Positions 1 to 4,937 of a DNA stretch of 5,560 bases are shown here, piece after piece. Within the stretch, counting starts at the first letter, position 1; each line of letters starts with the position of its first letter. The translations under genes and the position numbers were made by a program. The DNA comes from Methanoregula sp. (lineage in GTDB: Archaea > Halobacteriota > Methanomicrobia > Methanomicrobiales > Methanospirillaceae), in assembly GCA_026394695.1 (NCBI GenBank), contig JAPKXT010000076.1, forward strand, positions 1 to 5,560, given 5' to 3'. A model generated the notes under the pieces. It saw nothing but the letters and a program-made list of their open reading frames with translations. It was not told the DNA's origin and ran no database searches.

Positions 1-12
1 GCAATTCACAAC

Positions 13-20
13 TTATAAAA
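13..20 (+). promoter_or_regulatory. Candidate TATA box for tRNA-Ile
   Basis: TTATAAAA resembles an archaeal box A. With the usual spacing of about 25 bases, transcription would start near position 42 and leave a leader of some 20 bases to be removed by RNase P before the mature tRNA at 65. A weaker A/T run, TAAATAAG at 36-43, would instead put the start almost exactly at the mature 5' end. No BRE is clear. Confidence 0.45.
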
Positions 21-64
21 ACTCTGGTGGAGTAGTAAATAAGGTAAATTTCAGGCAAACTTTT

Positions 65-138
65 GGGCCCGTAGCATAGCCCGGTGGTGCGCCCGGCTGA
101 TAACCGGGAGGTCATGTGTTCGAATCACATCGGGCCCA
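65..138 (+). tRNA. tRNA-Ile, anticodon GAT
   Basis: The 74-base sequence folds into a complete cloverleaf. The acceptor stem GGGCCCG (65-71) pairs with CGGGCCC (131-137), and A138 is the discriminator base. The D stem is GCAT (74-77) with GTGC (87-90). The anticodon stem is CCCGG (92-96) with CCGGG (104-108), around the seven-base loop CTGATAA (97-103), which places anticodon GAT at 99-101. The T stem is ATGTG/CACAT around TTCGAAT (119-125). It reads AUC and AUU codons for isoleucine. No intron is present. The 3' CCA is not encoded (TCC follows A138), so it must be added by CCA-adding enzyme, as is common in archaea. Position 37 is A102, the site where t6A is expected in isoleucine tRNAs. It stands alone, and the next gene is on the other strand. 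Confidence 0.97.
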
Positions 139-159
139 TCCCACATATCTTGATATAGC

Positions 160-177
160 TTTTCTATCCTCGATTTT
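160..177 (+). terminator. Possible T-tract terminator after tRNA-Ile
   Basis: Two TTTT runs, at 160-163 and 174-177, follow the tRNA by 20-40 bases with no strong hairpin, the form that archaeal RNA polymerase uses for termination. The second run lies in the 13-base palindrome GATTTTCAAAATC (172-184), so it presents a T run on both strands and could also serve the leftward gene ending at 235. The call rests only on base composition and position. Confidence 0.35.
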
Positions 178-234
178 CAAAATCACTGTTTCCAATATTT
201 AAATGGAAATAAATCTGGGGGCCTGATGTGCCGG

Positions 235-768
235 TCAAGCATTACGGGCAAAAATATACCCTATCACTTTCTCCAGTGCTTCAACAAGCGCTTCTTCACC
301 TTTCAGGAAATCGTGCATCGCTCGATACAACATGAATATAATATCATATCCATAGTGCTCTATTGCGGTCTTTGCATCGATAGGATTAAGGTAAGAATCT
401 GTGAGGAAACCATCAAAACTGTACATAAGTTCGAAAAATTTTCCTTCTTCAGACAGTACACAAAACTGGTCGGTTACCGGCATCTGGGGGTTGTCCGGCC
501 GAAATGCAGCGGGTTTTGCAGCTTTGCCTAAAATGATCATCTTGCCGGGGAAATACGCGGGATCGTAGATTTCTCCCTTGGTATCCTGCTTACCCTTCCT
601 CAGCATATTCAGGCCGACAATTTTGACAACCGGTACTGCGGATTTGGCCATCCGCGCCAGGAGTTCTGTGTCATGATCCCTGATCTCCTGCGAGAGAGAA
701 TCACCTTTTTCCTGCAGTTCTTCGATCTTCTGCTCCAGTTTTAATAATCCGGCTTCAATTTCGTCCAT
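235..768 (-). CDS. Conserved-looking hypothetical protein with N-terminal coiled coil
   Basis: This is a 177-aa soluble protein that I do not recognise. Residues 1-33 are rich in Glu, Lys, Leu and Gln with heptad-like spacing (LLKLEQKIEELQEK), suggesting a short coiled coil that could drive oligomerisation. The rest is an alpha/beta-looking globular part with Pro/Gly-rich turns near residues 68-100 (YDPAYFPGK, FRPDNPQMP) and an aromatic stretch at 110-150 (FFELMYSFDGF, YGYDIIFMLYRAMHDFL). There is no signal peptide, membrane segment or Cys cluster; the only Cys is residue 103. The start is well supported: ATG at 766-768 is preceded by GGTGA (773-777 on the complementary strand) four bases away. 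It appears monocistronic, with a TATA-like box of its own upstream. Base composition and codon use look like the neighbouring housekeeping genes, so it is probably native. That it is a real gene is fairly sure; its function is unknown. Confidence 0.82.
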   Translation of the reverse strand: MDEIEAGLLKLEQKIEELQEKGDSLSQEIRDHDTELLARMAKSAVPVVKIVGLNMLRKGKQDTKGEIYDPAYFPGKMIILGKAAKPAAFRPDNPQMPVTDQFCVLSEEGKFFELMYSFDGFLTDSYLNPIDAKTAIEHYGYDIIFMLYRAMHDFLKGEEALVEALEKVIGYIFARNA

Positions 769-772
769 TATT

Positions 773-777
773 TCACC
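773..777 (-). promoter_or_regulatory. Shine-Dalgarno site of the 177-aa gene
   Basis: GGTGA on the minus strand, four bases before the ATG, matches the complement of the archaeal 16S rRNA 3' end and fixes the start of the 177-residue protein. Confidence 0.7.
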
Positions 778-822
778 TTTGCCCGGTGCGTACCGAACGG
801 ATAAGAAATGTTGATACTGCGC

Positions 823-830
823 TTATTAAA
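823..830 (-). promoter_or_regulatory. Candidate TATA box for the 177-aa gene
   Basis: On the minus strand TTTAATAA lies 55-62 bases before the start codon. A transcription start about 25 bases downstream would be near 800 and give a leader of about 30 bases containing the GGTGA site. This fits an archaeal promoter, but the box is not a perfect match and no BRE is evident. Confidence 0.4.
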
Positions 831-929
831 CCACTCGTTTTCCATCGGATTCACACAGCATGATTAATCCAGCGTGTTTAATACCATGAAGTCGGTGAAA
901 CGGGAATCGTATGCCGGGAATTCGGGAAT

Positions 930-942
930 TTATTTTTTAAAA
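930..942 (-). terminator. Possible T/A-tract terminator after the methylthiotransferase transcript
   Basis: On the minus strand this stretch reads CCTTTTAAAAAATAA, with a T run at 942-939 but only four T residues. It is the most A/T-rich point in the gap after the methylthiotransferase, so leftward transcription may end around here. It is weak evidence, with no hairpin, and it overlaps the end of the possible small ORF. Confidence 0.2.
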
Positions 943-1010
943 GGAGCGAGTTCCTTCAAAATAAAATAATGATCTCCATATCCTTTGTAACTGTATGAGA
1001 GTACATTCAT
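930..1010 (-). CDS. Possible small ORF, 26 aa, function unknown
   Basis: ATG at 1008-1010 opens a 26-codon frame that ends in TAA at 930-932 and starts 13 bases after the methylthiotransferase stop, on the same strand. The peptide is rich in aromatic and charged residues (SYSYKGYGDHYFILKEL) and reads more like protein than random intergenic DNA. The frame stays open upstream to another ATG at 1062-1064, which would overlap the end of the methylthiotransferase in a different frame and give 44 residues. Neither start has a recognisable Shine-Dalgarno sequence. It could be a co-transcribed small protein, the remnant of a decayed gene, or chance. I recognise no family. Confidence 0.22.
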   Translation of the reverse strand: MNVLSYSYKGYGDHYFILKELAPFKK

Positions 1011-1023
1011 CGGGATTGTAGAA

Positions 1024-2319
1024 TCAGAAAACCCGCTGCCCGATAAAAAAATACTTCCGGTCATTTTTCAGGATCGCATGACCCTCATACCCAAGAGGGA
1101 GGTTCTCATGGATCACAATTCCCAGATATTCTGGAGATCTGGCCATTACCAATCCCGTTTTTATCGTTTCTGTCACGATGATGGGTACCTGCTTTTCAAG
1201 AAATCCGTTGTTGATAGAAGTATAGATCCGTTCAGCATGGGAGTTCATGAGACGTGAACGATCTTTTTTGAGCCAGTCGGGGCAGTCTTTACCGGTAAAT
1301 AGAGGTGTAAAAGGGCGCCGGGAATAGCGGGTGATATTTACCTTGTTCGGGCGCACCCGGTCGATCAGTTCAAGCGATTTTAAAAAATCTTCTTTGGTCT
1401 CACCGGGAAATCCCACAATCATATCGGTGGCAAGCGTTAATTCCGGGTACCGTTTTTTAAACGCAGTAATAATCCCTTCAAAATCTGCAACGGTATACCC
1501 TCTCCTCATCCGGTCAAGAATATCATCTGATCCCGACTGAACCGGGATATGAATGAATTTGAAAATGCGATCACTGGCAAATGCCTCAATCAAATCATCA
1601 AGTATTCCTTTCACCGTGGCAGGGTTCATCATTCCCACCCGGATCTTAAACCGACCCGGCAGTTCATCGATACACTTTAACAGCAGGGGGAGTGATTTCC
1701 CGATATCCCGTCCCCAGCAACTCATATCCTGTGCGGTAATCTGGACTTCCGTGGTCCCGGCATTTGTATGCGCCAGTATTTCTGCAAGGATCTCATTTTC
1801 GGTGTAACTTTTCAGGGGCCCTCGGGCGATACGGGTAAGACAGTAGGTACACCTGCCGGAACACCCTTGAGCAACCTGCACAATCGCCACTCCTTCACCA
1901 GCAACAGTCCTGATATTCTGGTATGCCTCCCGGATTGTTTCCGAAGAGATAATGGTGGGAGTACACACCGCAAAGATTGCCTCGCGCTGGACGGTTGGCA
2001 TACATCCGGTCACATAGAGATCATACTCCCGGAACCGCGAAAATCTCCTGAGCATCCGCCACTCGGTTGTGCCGATAACAGTACACGTGTTGATGATTAT
2101 CGAGTCTGCCTCTTTTGCTGAATCCACCAGAATGCTGCCTTTGTGTTTGAGGATCTCGACAAGTTTTGCCGTGTCACCGAAATTATAGCGGCACCCGTAT
2201 GTTTCGATAAAGACACTTTTATTGCGAAACATTTCAAAAATGTCAATATCAGTGATATTTCCACACCTGGTTTTTGGGGTTTCTGCCACTATTTCCGCAC
2301 CACCAGATCCATTGAACAT
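1024..2319 (-). CDS. tRNA (N6-threonylcarbamoyladenosine37-C2)-methylthiotransferase, archaeal MiaB/CDKAL1-like radical SAM enzyme
   Basis: This cytosolic iron-sulfur enzyme of the methylthiotransferase family (MtaB/CDKAL1 branch) converts t6A37 to ms2t6A in tRNAs reading ANN codons, using two SAM and a sulfur donor. All three family domains are present in 431 residues. The N-terminal UPF0004 domain (about 35-140) has its three cluster cysteines: Cys43 in ETYGC, Cys79 in INTC and Cys106 in TGC. The radical SAM domain (about 145-360) has CSGRCTYC with Cys153, Cys157 and Cys160, then HIPVQSGSD (257-265), RRGYT (272-276) and DMIVGFPGET (299-308). A C-terminal TRAM-like RNA-binding domain covers about 374-431. 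Length is normal for the family. The start is uncertain. The ATG used here lies only a few bases after a TATA-like box, so transcripts would begin inside the frame. GTG at 2287-2289 (residue 11) or ATG at 2230-2232 (residue 30), just before the conserved region, may be the real start. It is divergent from nadX. Family assignment is firm; the t6A substrate is inferred from the archaeal clade. Confidence 0.93.
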   Translation of the reverse strand: MFNGSGGAEIVAETPKTRCGNITDIDIFEMFRNKSVFIETYGCRYNFGDTAKLVEILKHKGSILVDSAKEADSIIINTCTVIGTTEWRMLRRFSRFREYDLYVTGCMPTVQREAIFAVCTPTIISSETIREAYQNIRTVAGEGVAIVQVAQGCSGRCTYCLTRIARGPLKSYTENEILAEILAHTNAGTTEVQITAQDMSCWGRDIGKSLPLLLKCIDELPGRFKIRVGMMNPATVKGILDDLIEAFASDRIFKFIHIPVQSGSDDILDRMRRGYTVADFEGIITAFKKRYPELTLATDMIVGFPGETKEDFLKSLELIDRVRPNKVNITRYSRRPFTPLFTGKDCPDWLKKDRSRLMNSHAERIYTSINNGFLEKQVPIIVTETIKTGLVMARSPEYLGIVIHENLPLGYEGHAILKNDRKYFFIGQRVF

Positions 2320-2320
2320 G

Positions 2321-2333
2321 TATTAATAAATAG
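2321..2333 (-). promoter_or_regulatory. TATA box for the methylthiotransferase gene
   Basis: On the minus strand CTATTTATTAATA is the best box A match in the divergent region. Transcription would start about 25 bases downstream, near 2300, which is inside the longest reading frame, so the ATG at 2317-2319 would not be transcribed. This argues for a shorter protein starting at residue 11 (GTG) or residue 30 (ATG). Confidence 0.5.
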
Positions 2334-2354
2334 TATTGAAAGTCCTATTGAAAG
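2334..2354. repeat. Tandem direct repeat TATTGAAAG x2
   Basis: TATTGAAAG occurs at 2334-2342 and again at 2346-2354, a 12-base period that puts both copies close to the same face of the helix. The pair sits immediately upstream of the methylthiotransferase TATA box and next to the palindrome at 2357. It may be a regulator binding site, but no known factor is recognised. Confidence 0.6.
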
Positions 2355-2356
2355 AA

Positions 2357-2368
2357 CTCAAATTTGAG
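2357..2368. promoter_or_regulatory. Perfect 12-bp palindrome, candidate operator
   Basis: CTCAAATTTGAG is perfectly self-complementary and typical of a dimeric winged-helix or HTH protein site. It is flanked on both sides by AAGTCC (2340-2345 and 2369-2374). It lies between the divergent methylthiotransferase and nadX genes, so it could act on either. That it is an operator is inference from symmetry and position. Confidence 0.4.
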
Positions 2369-2402
2369 AAGTCCCTGATTCCTGAAAAATCTGGTCTTTG
2401 AC

Positions 2403-2411
2403 GATAATATC
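2403..2411 (+). promoter_or_regulatory. nadX: Weak candidate TATA element for nadX
   Basis: GATAATATC is the most TATA-like stretch on the + strand before nadX. It would place transcription start near 2432, with a leader of about 48 bases. There is no Shine-Dalgarno site before the nadX ATG, so a leaderless or short-leader transcript from a weaker element near 2447-2455 (CACTTAACC) is also possible. Confidence 0.25.
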
Positions 2412-2479
2412 TGTTTTCACCATCGCACATCATCCTGCGAGCACAACACTTAACCAATGATACCCATAATCTGTTTATC

Positions 2480-3238
2480 ATGATGCGAATCGGGCTGCTT
2501 GGCTGTGGTAATATCGGGCATATCATCGCACAGCACGGAGGCAGTTTCGAAATCTCAGCAGTCTACGATCTGGTATTTGAGCGGGCAAAGGAGATCGCAC
2601 AGATTTCCGGTGCACATGCGTATGAAGATTTTGAGTCATTTATTGCCGCAGATGTCGATATTGTTGTAGAAGCTGCATCTGTTAGTGCCGTGAAAATCTA
2701 TGCGGGACTGGTACTGTCCCACCATAAAGATCTGGTGATTATGAGCGTTGGTGCGCTTTCCGACCCGGTATTCCGGGACGAGATCAGGACAACAGCGGTC
2801 AGGTTCGGACAGAAAATACATATCCCCAGCGGAGCGATATTTGGCCTCGATAACCTCAAGATTGGAAAGATATCGGAGATCAACAGGTTACTTTTGAGAA
2901 CCACAAAAAGTCCCGCATCTCTTGGTATTACCGCTGATACGCGAAGACTGATATTTTCCGGCAAAGCCAACGAGTGTATTAAGGCATTCCCGAAAAATGT
3001 CAACGTGTCAGTGGCCATGAGTCTTGCAGCCGGGCGGGATACTGATGTGGAACTCTGGGTTGACCCGTCAGTCGACCGCAATGTTCACGAATTATTCATT
3101 GACGGGAGCTTTGGTGAGACTTATATCAAAGTGACCAATATTCCCAGTCCTGATAATCCCGCCACCAGCTACCTTGCAGCCCTGTCCATTCTCTCGCTCC
3201 TGAATAATTTCAGTGATCCAATAATTGTGGGAACATGA
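2480..3238 (+). CDS. nadX: L-aspartate dehydrogenase NadX
   Basis: This enzyme oxidises L-aspartate to iminoaspartate with NAD(P)+, the first step of de novo NAD synthesis in organisms without NadB. Iminoaspartate then goes to quinolinate synthase NadA. The 252 residues match the family length. The N-terminal Rossmann fold has the dinucleotide motif GCGNIG (8-13, a GxGxxG pattern starting at Gly8), an acidic residue ending strand 2 (Asp30 in AVYD), and the EAAS segment at 64-67. The family's central motif is seen as HIPSGAIFGLD (114-124). The catalytic part includes FPKNVNVS (170-177), the conserved His203 in RNVHEL and the C-terminal IPSPDNPATSYLAALS (221-236). ATG at 2480 is followed directly by ATG at 2483; the second gives the more usual MRIGLLGCG start, and no Shine-Dalgarno site decides between them. 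The stop lies 13 bases before the nadC frame, so the two are almost certainly one transcript. Confidence 0.92.
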   Translation: MMRIGLLGCGNIGHIIAQHGGSFEISAVYDLVFERAKEIAQISGAHAYEDFESFIAADVDIVVEAASVSAVKIYAGLVLSHHKDLVIMSVGALSDPVFRDEIRTTAVRFGQKIHIPSGAIFGLDNLKIGKISEINRLLLRTTKSPASLGITADTRRLIFSGKANECIKAFPKNVNVSVAMSLAAGRDTDVELWVDPSVDRNVHELFIDGSFGETYIKVTNIPSPDNPATSYLAALSILSLLNNFSDPIIVGT

Positions 3239-3250
3239 TTCAGAATAATG

Positions 3251-3255
3251 GGTGA
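3251..3255 (+). promoter_or_regulatory. nadC: Shine-Dalgarno site deciding the nadC start
   Basis: GGTGA sits in the nadX-nadC junction eight bases before ATG 3264. It overlaps the GTG at 3252, so if it is the ribosome binding site the translated start is 3264 and the first four residues of the longest frame are not made. Confidence 0.55.
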
Positions 3256-4106
3256 AAACCGGTATGGTAGCACTTGATTATCTGTTGCAGTTCATTGAGG
3301 ATGATGCCCCGTTTGGGGATGTAACTTCTGCTTCAGTTATTCCTGATATAACCTGTAATGCAGTCATAAGGGCGGAACAGGCTGGAATCATCGCGGGACT
3401 ACAAGAGGTGTCAATACTGTTTTCCCATTTTGGTGTTTCGGTTAAACACCTCGCAAAAGACGGGGATGTGATCTGTCAGAATGACATCCTTCTCTTACTC
3501 TTTGGGGATGCAAAAAAGATTCTGCTTGTCGAACGGACAGCACTTAATATCATTGGTAGGATGAGCAGCATCGCGACGCAGACAAGAAAGATGGCAGATA
3601 TTGTCTCATCGGTCAATCCACACTGCAGGGTAGCGGCAACACGGAAGACGTGTCCTGGATTCCAGATATTCGATAAGAAAGCTGTGCAGATTGGGGGCGG
3701 CGATCCTCACCGCATGAACCTGAGCGACGGGATTCTTATCAAAGATAACCATCTGGCGCTTGTTCCCCTCAAAAGCGCAATACGGGCAGCTAAAAAGGTT
3801 TCAGCATATAAAAAAATTGAAGTTGAAGTGGAAACTTCTGACGATGCCCTGATCGCGGCATCTGCTGGTGCGGATATCGTTATGCTTGACAATATGAGCC
3901 CGGATCAGGTTACCCAGACAATCACGCTTCTGGCACGCGAAGGACTGCGGGATCGTATTTTAATTGAACTTTCAGGAGGAATAACTGAGAGTTCCCTCAA
4001 AACCTACGCTGCGCTGGATGTAGATATGATCAGTCTGGGTTTTCTCACCCATTCGGTCAGTAATTTCTCTGTGAATCTTGAAATTATCCCGGAAATTACC
4101 CCTTGA
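3252..4106 (+). CDS. nadC: Nicotinate-nucleotide pyrophosphorylase (quinolinate phosphoribosyltransferase) NadC
   Basis: This cytosolic type II phosphoribosyltransferase turns quinolinate and PRPP into nicotinate mononucleotide, CO2 and PPi, the third step of de novo NAD synthesis. The full 284-residue frame shows the family motifs in order: FGDVTS near the N terminus (21-26), ERTALN (95-100), TRKTCPG (130-136), QIGGGDPHR (146-154), LIKDNH (162-167), VEVET (191-195), MLDNM (211-215), LSGGI (240-244) and ISLGFLTHS (260-268). These cover the quinolinate- and PRPP-binding residues, including the Arg131/Lys132, His153/Arg154 and Lys164 positions. The frame opens with GTG at 3252, but ATG at 3264 (residue 5) is the likelier start: GGTGA at 3251-3255 lies eight bases before it and would be a proper Shine-Dalgarno site, giving 280 residues. 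It directly follows nadX; nadA is not between them. Function is secure. Confidence 0.95.
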   Translation: MKTGMVALDYLLQFIEDDAPFGDVTSASVIPDITCNAVIRAEQAGIIAGLQEVSILFSHFGVSVKHLAKDGDVICQNDILLLLFGDAKKILLVERTALNIIGRMSSIATQTRKMADIVSSVNPHCRVAATRKTCPGFQIFDKKAVQIGGGDPHRMNLSDGILIKDNHLALVPLKSAIRAAKKVSAYKKIEVEVETSDDALIAASAGADIVMLDNMSPDQVTQTITLLAREGLRDRILIELSGGITESSLKTYAALDVDMISLGFLTHSVSNFSVNLEIIPEITP

Positions 4107-4108
4107 TG

Positions 4109-4183
4109 TTTTTCATTCCTCAAATCCGTTCATCCCTCAAATATTCCACTGATTCTTTTTGTCCATGATGGGATGCAATTTTT
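4109..4183 (+). terminator. Multiple T-tract terminator region after nadX-nadC
   Basis: Three TTTTT runs (4109-4113, 4156-4160, 4179-4183) occur within 80 bases of the nadC stop, with no stable hairpin. Serial oligo-T tracts are the usual archaeal intrinsic termination signal, so the nad transcript probably ends here. Confidence 0.5.
4112..4142. repeat. Imperfect 14-base tandem repeat after nadC
   Basis: TTCATTCCTCAAAT (4112-4125) and TTCATCCCTCAAAT (4129-4142) differ at one base and are 17 bases apart. They lie inside the presumed terminator region. No role is evident; replication slippage or a processing signal are both possible. Confidence 0.6.
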
Positions 4184-4207
4184 ATTAACGTTGCAAGACT
4201 GCAGGAT

Positions 4208-4220
4208 TTTATTTAAAAAC
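4208..4220 (+). promoter_or_regulatory. TATA box for the HEAT-repeat gene
   Basis: TTTATTTAAAAAC is a good A/T box 46-58 bases before the start codon. Transcription would begin around 4240, giving a leader of about 25 bases that includes the Shine-Dalgarno site. The HEAT-repeat gene thus seems to be transcribed separately from nadX-nadC. Confidence 0.5.
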
Positions 4221-4254
4221 CTTAATAGTTATGTATCACAAATGGGTGGCTATT

Positions 4255-4259
4255 GAGGG
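4255..4259 (+). promoter_or_regulatory. Shine-Dalgarno site of the HEAT-repeat gene
   Basis: GAGGG ends six bases before ATG 4266 and supports that start over the in-frame ATG at 4281. The ATG at 4262 is in another frame and too close to the site. Confidence 0.6.
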
Positions 4260-4265
4260 ATATGC

Positions 4266-4859
4266 ATGGGTAATCCTGAAATGCAGGTAAATGGTACCAA
4301 ATCTTCTGATGACCCGACACCCGCGGAGTTAGCTGCAATAGCAGAGCGTCGGAAACTCCGGATTCAAGATTTTATTGCACTGCTGAAGGACCCCAATCTC
4401 AACTATCGCTGGAGGGCAGCAGAAGCATTGGGGAATGAAGGGGATGAAACAGCTGTTCAACCGTTGATCGATGCACTCAAAGACCCGTTTGTTGATGTCC
4501 AGTGGCTTGCTGCAAAATCTTTGGGAAAACTAGGGGATCTCCGTGCTGTCGAGCCCCTGATTGATGCATTGAAATCAGATGATAAATGGCTCCGGACAGG
4601 AGCAGCATGGGGACTGGGAAAACTCAATAATTCGCGTGCTGTTGATCCACTTCTCCCGCTTTTGAAGGACAAAAAGAAATTGGTCCGGAAAACTGCTGCA
4701 TGGGCTCTTGGCAATATCGCTGACAACCGGGCTGTTCTCTGTCTGAAAGAAACACTCCTTGATATAGATGGAGATGTACGGGAGGCGGCACAAAAAGCTC
4801 TTGATTCGATATATAAAGAAGCTACGAGAAAGAGTGCTGATTCCTCCGACAAAAAATAG
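4266..4859 (+). CDS. HEAT-like (PBS-lyase type) repeat protein
   Basis: This 197-aa soluble protein consists of a disordered-looking N-terminal tail (about 1-28, rich in Ser, Asp and Pro), a helix-forming first repeat at about 29-63, then repeats of exactly 31 residues at 64-94, 95-125 and 126-156 and a final one from 157 to about 186, ending in a hydrophilic Lys/Ser/Asp tail. The repeat pattern is VxPLIDALKD...VRxxAAxALGxLGDxRA, typical of the short HEAT-like repeats first seen in phycobilisome lyases. Such repeats form a curved two-helix solenoid that usually binds other proteins. No catalytic residues, metal site, signal peptide or membrane segment is visible. Conserved Trp residues (49, 80, 108, 115, 146) may line the inner face. 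Similar small proteins are abundant in methanogens, mostly without known function; a role as scaffold or regulator is inference. It has its own promoter and Shine-Dalgarno site and is followed by an insertion sequence, with no operon partner. Confidence 0.92.
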   Translation: MGNPEMQVNGTKSSDDPTPAELAAIAERRKLRIQDFIALLKDPNLNYRWRAAEALGNEGDETAVQPLIDALKDPFVDVQWLAAKSLGKLGDLRAVEPLIDALKSDDKWLRTGAAWGLGKLNNSRAVDPLLPLLKDKKKLVRKTAAWALGNIADNRAVLCLKETLLDIDGDVREAAQKALDSIYKEATRKSADSSDKK

Positions 4860-4877
4860 GTTCGGGTTTTATTGCAT

Positions 4878-4927
4878 TACCAGGGGTATTTTGAGGATAC
4901 AACTGGTATTTTACACAATCATTTTTT
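4878..4927 (+). terminator. Terminator region of the HEAT-repeat gene
   Basis: TACCAG (4878-4883) can pair with CTGGTA (4903-4908) across a 19-base loop and is followed by TTTT (4909-4912), then by TTTTTT (4922-4927). The six-T run is the stronger signal for an archaeal polymerase. The insertion sequence boundary lies about ten bases further on. Confidence 0.45.
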
Positions 4928-4937
4928 AATGTTATTA

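Noticed and set aside
172..184. GATTTTCAAAATC palindrome as a regulatory operator
   Set aside because: It lies downstream of both flanking genes and is low in complexity; a termination role is simpler.
226..531. 101-codon + strand frame opposite the 177-aa gene
   Set aside because: It is antisense to a gene with a good Shine-Dalgarno site and coiled-coil composition; its own product has unlikely composition and no start signals.
65..2319. Functional link between tRNA-Ile and the methylthiotransferase
   Set aside because: The tRNA has A37 and could carry t6A, but the genes are on opposite strands with another gene between them, so proximity alone is no evidence.
1331..2367. Several + strand frames of 69-117 codons opposite the methylthiotransferase
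   Set aside because: The opposite strand carries unmistakable radical SAM motifs across the whole stretch, so these are antisense shadows.
4097..4265. CRISPR array or toxin-antitoxin pair in the gap before the HEAT-repeat gene
   Set aside because: Only two short repeats with no spacers of regular length, and no small ORF pair with ribosome sites.
4457..4852. 131-codon minus-strand frame over the HEAT-repeat gene
   Set aside because: It mirrors the repeats of the real gene; Ser/Arg-rich product and no ribosome site.
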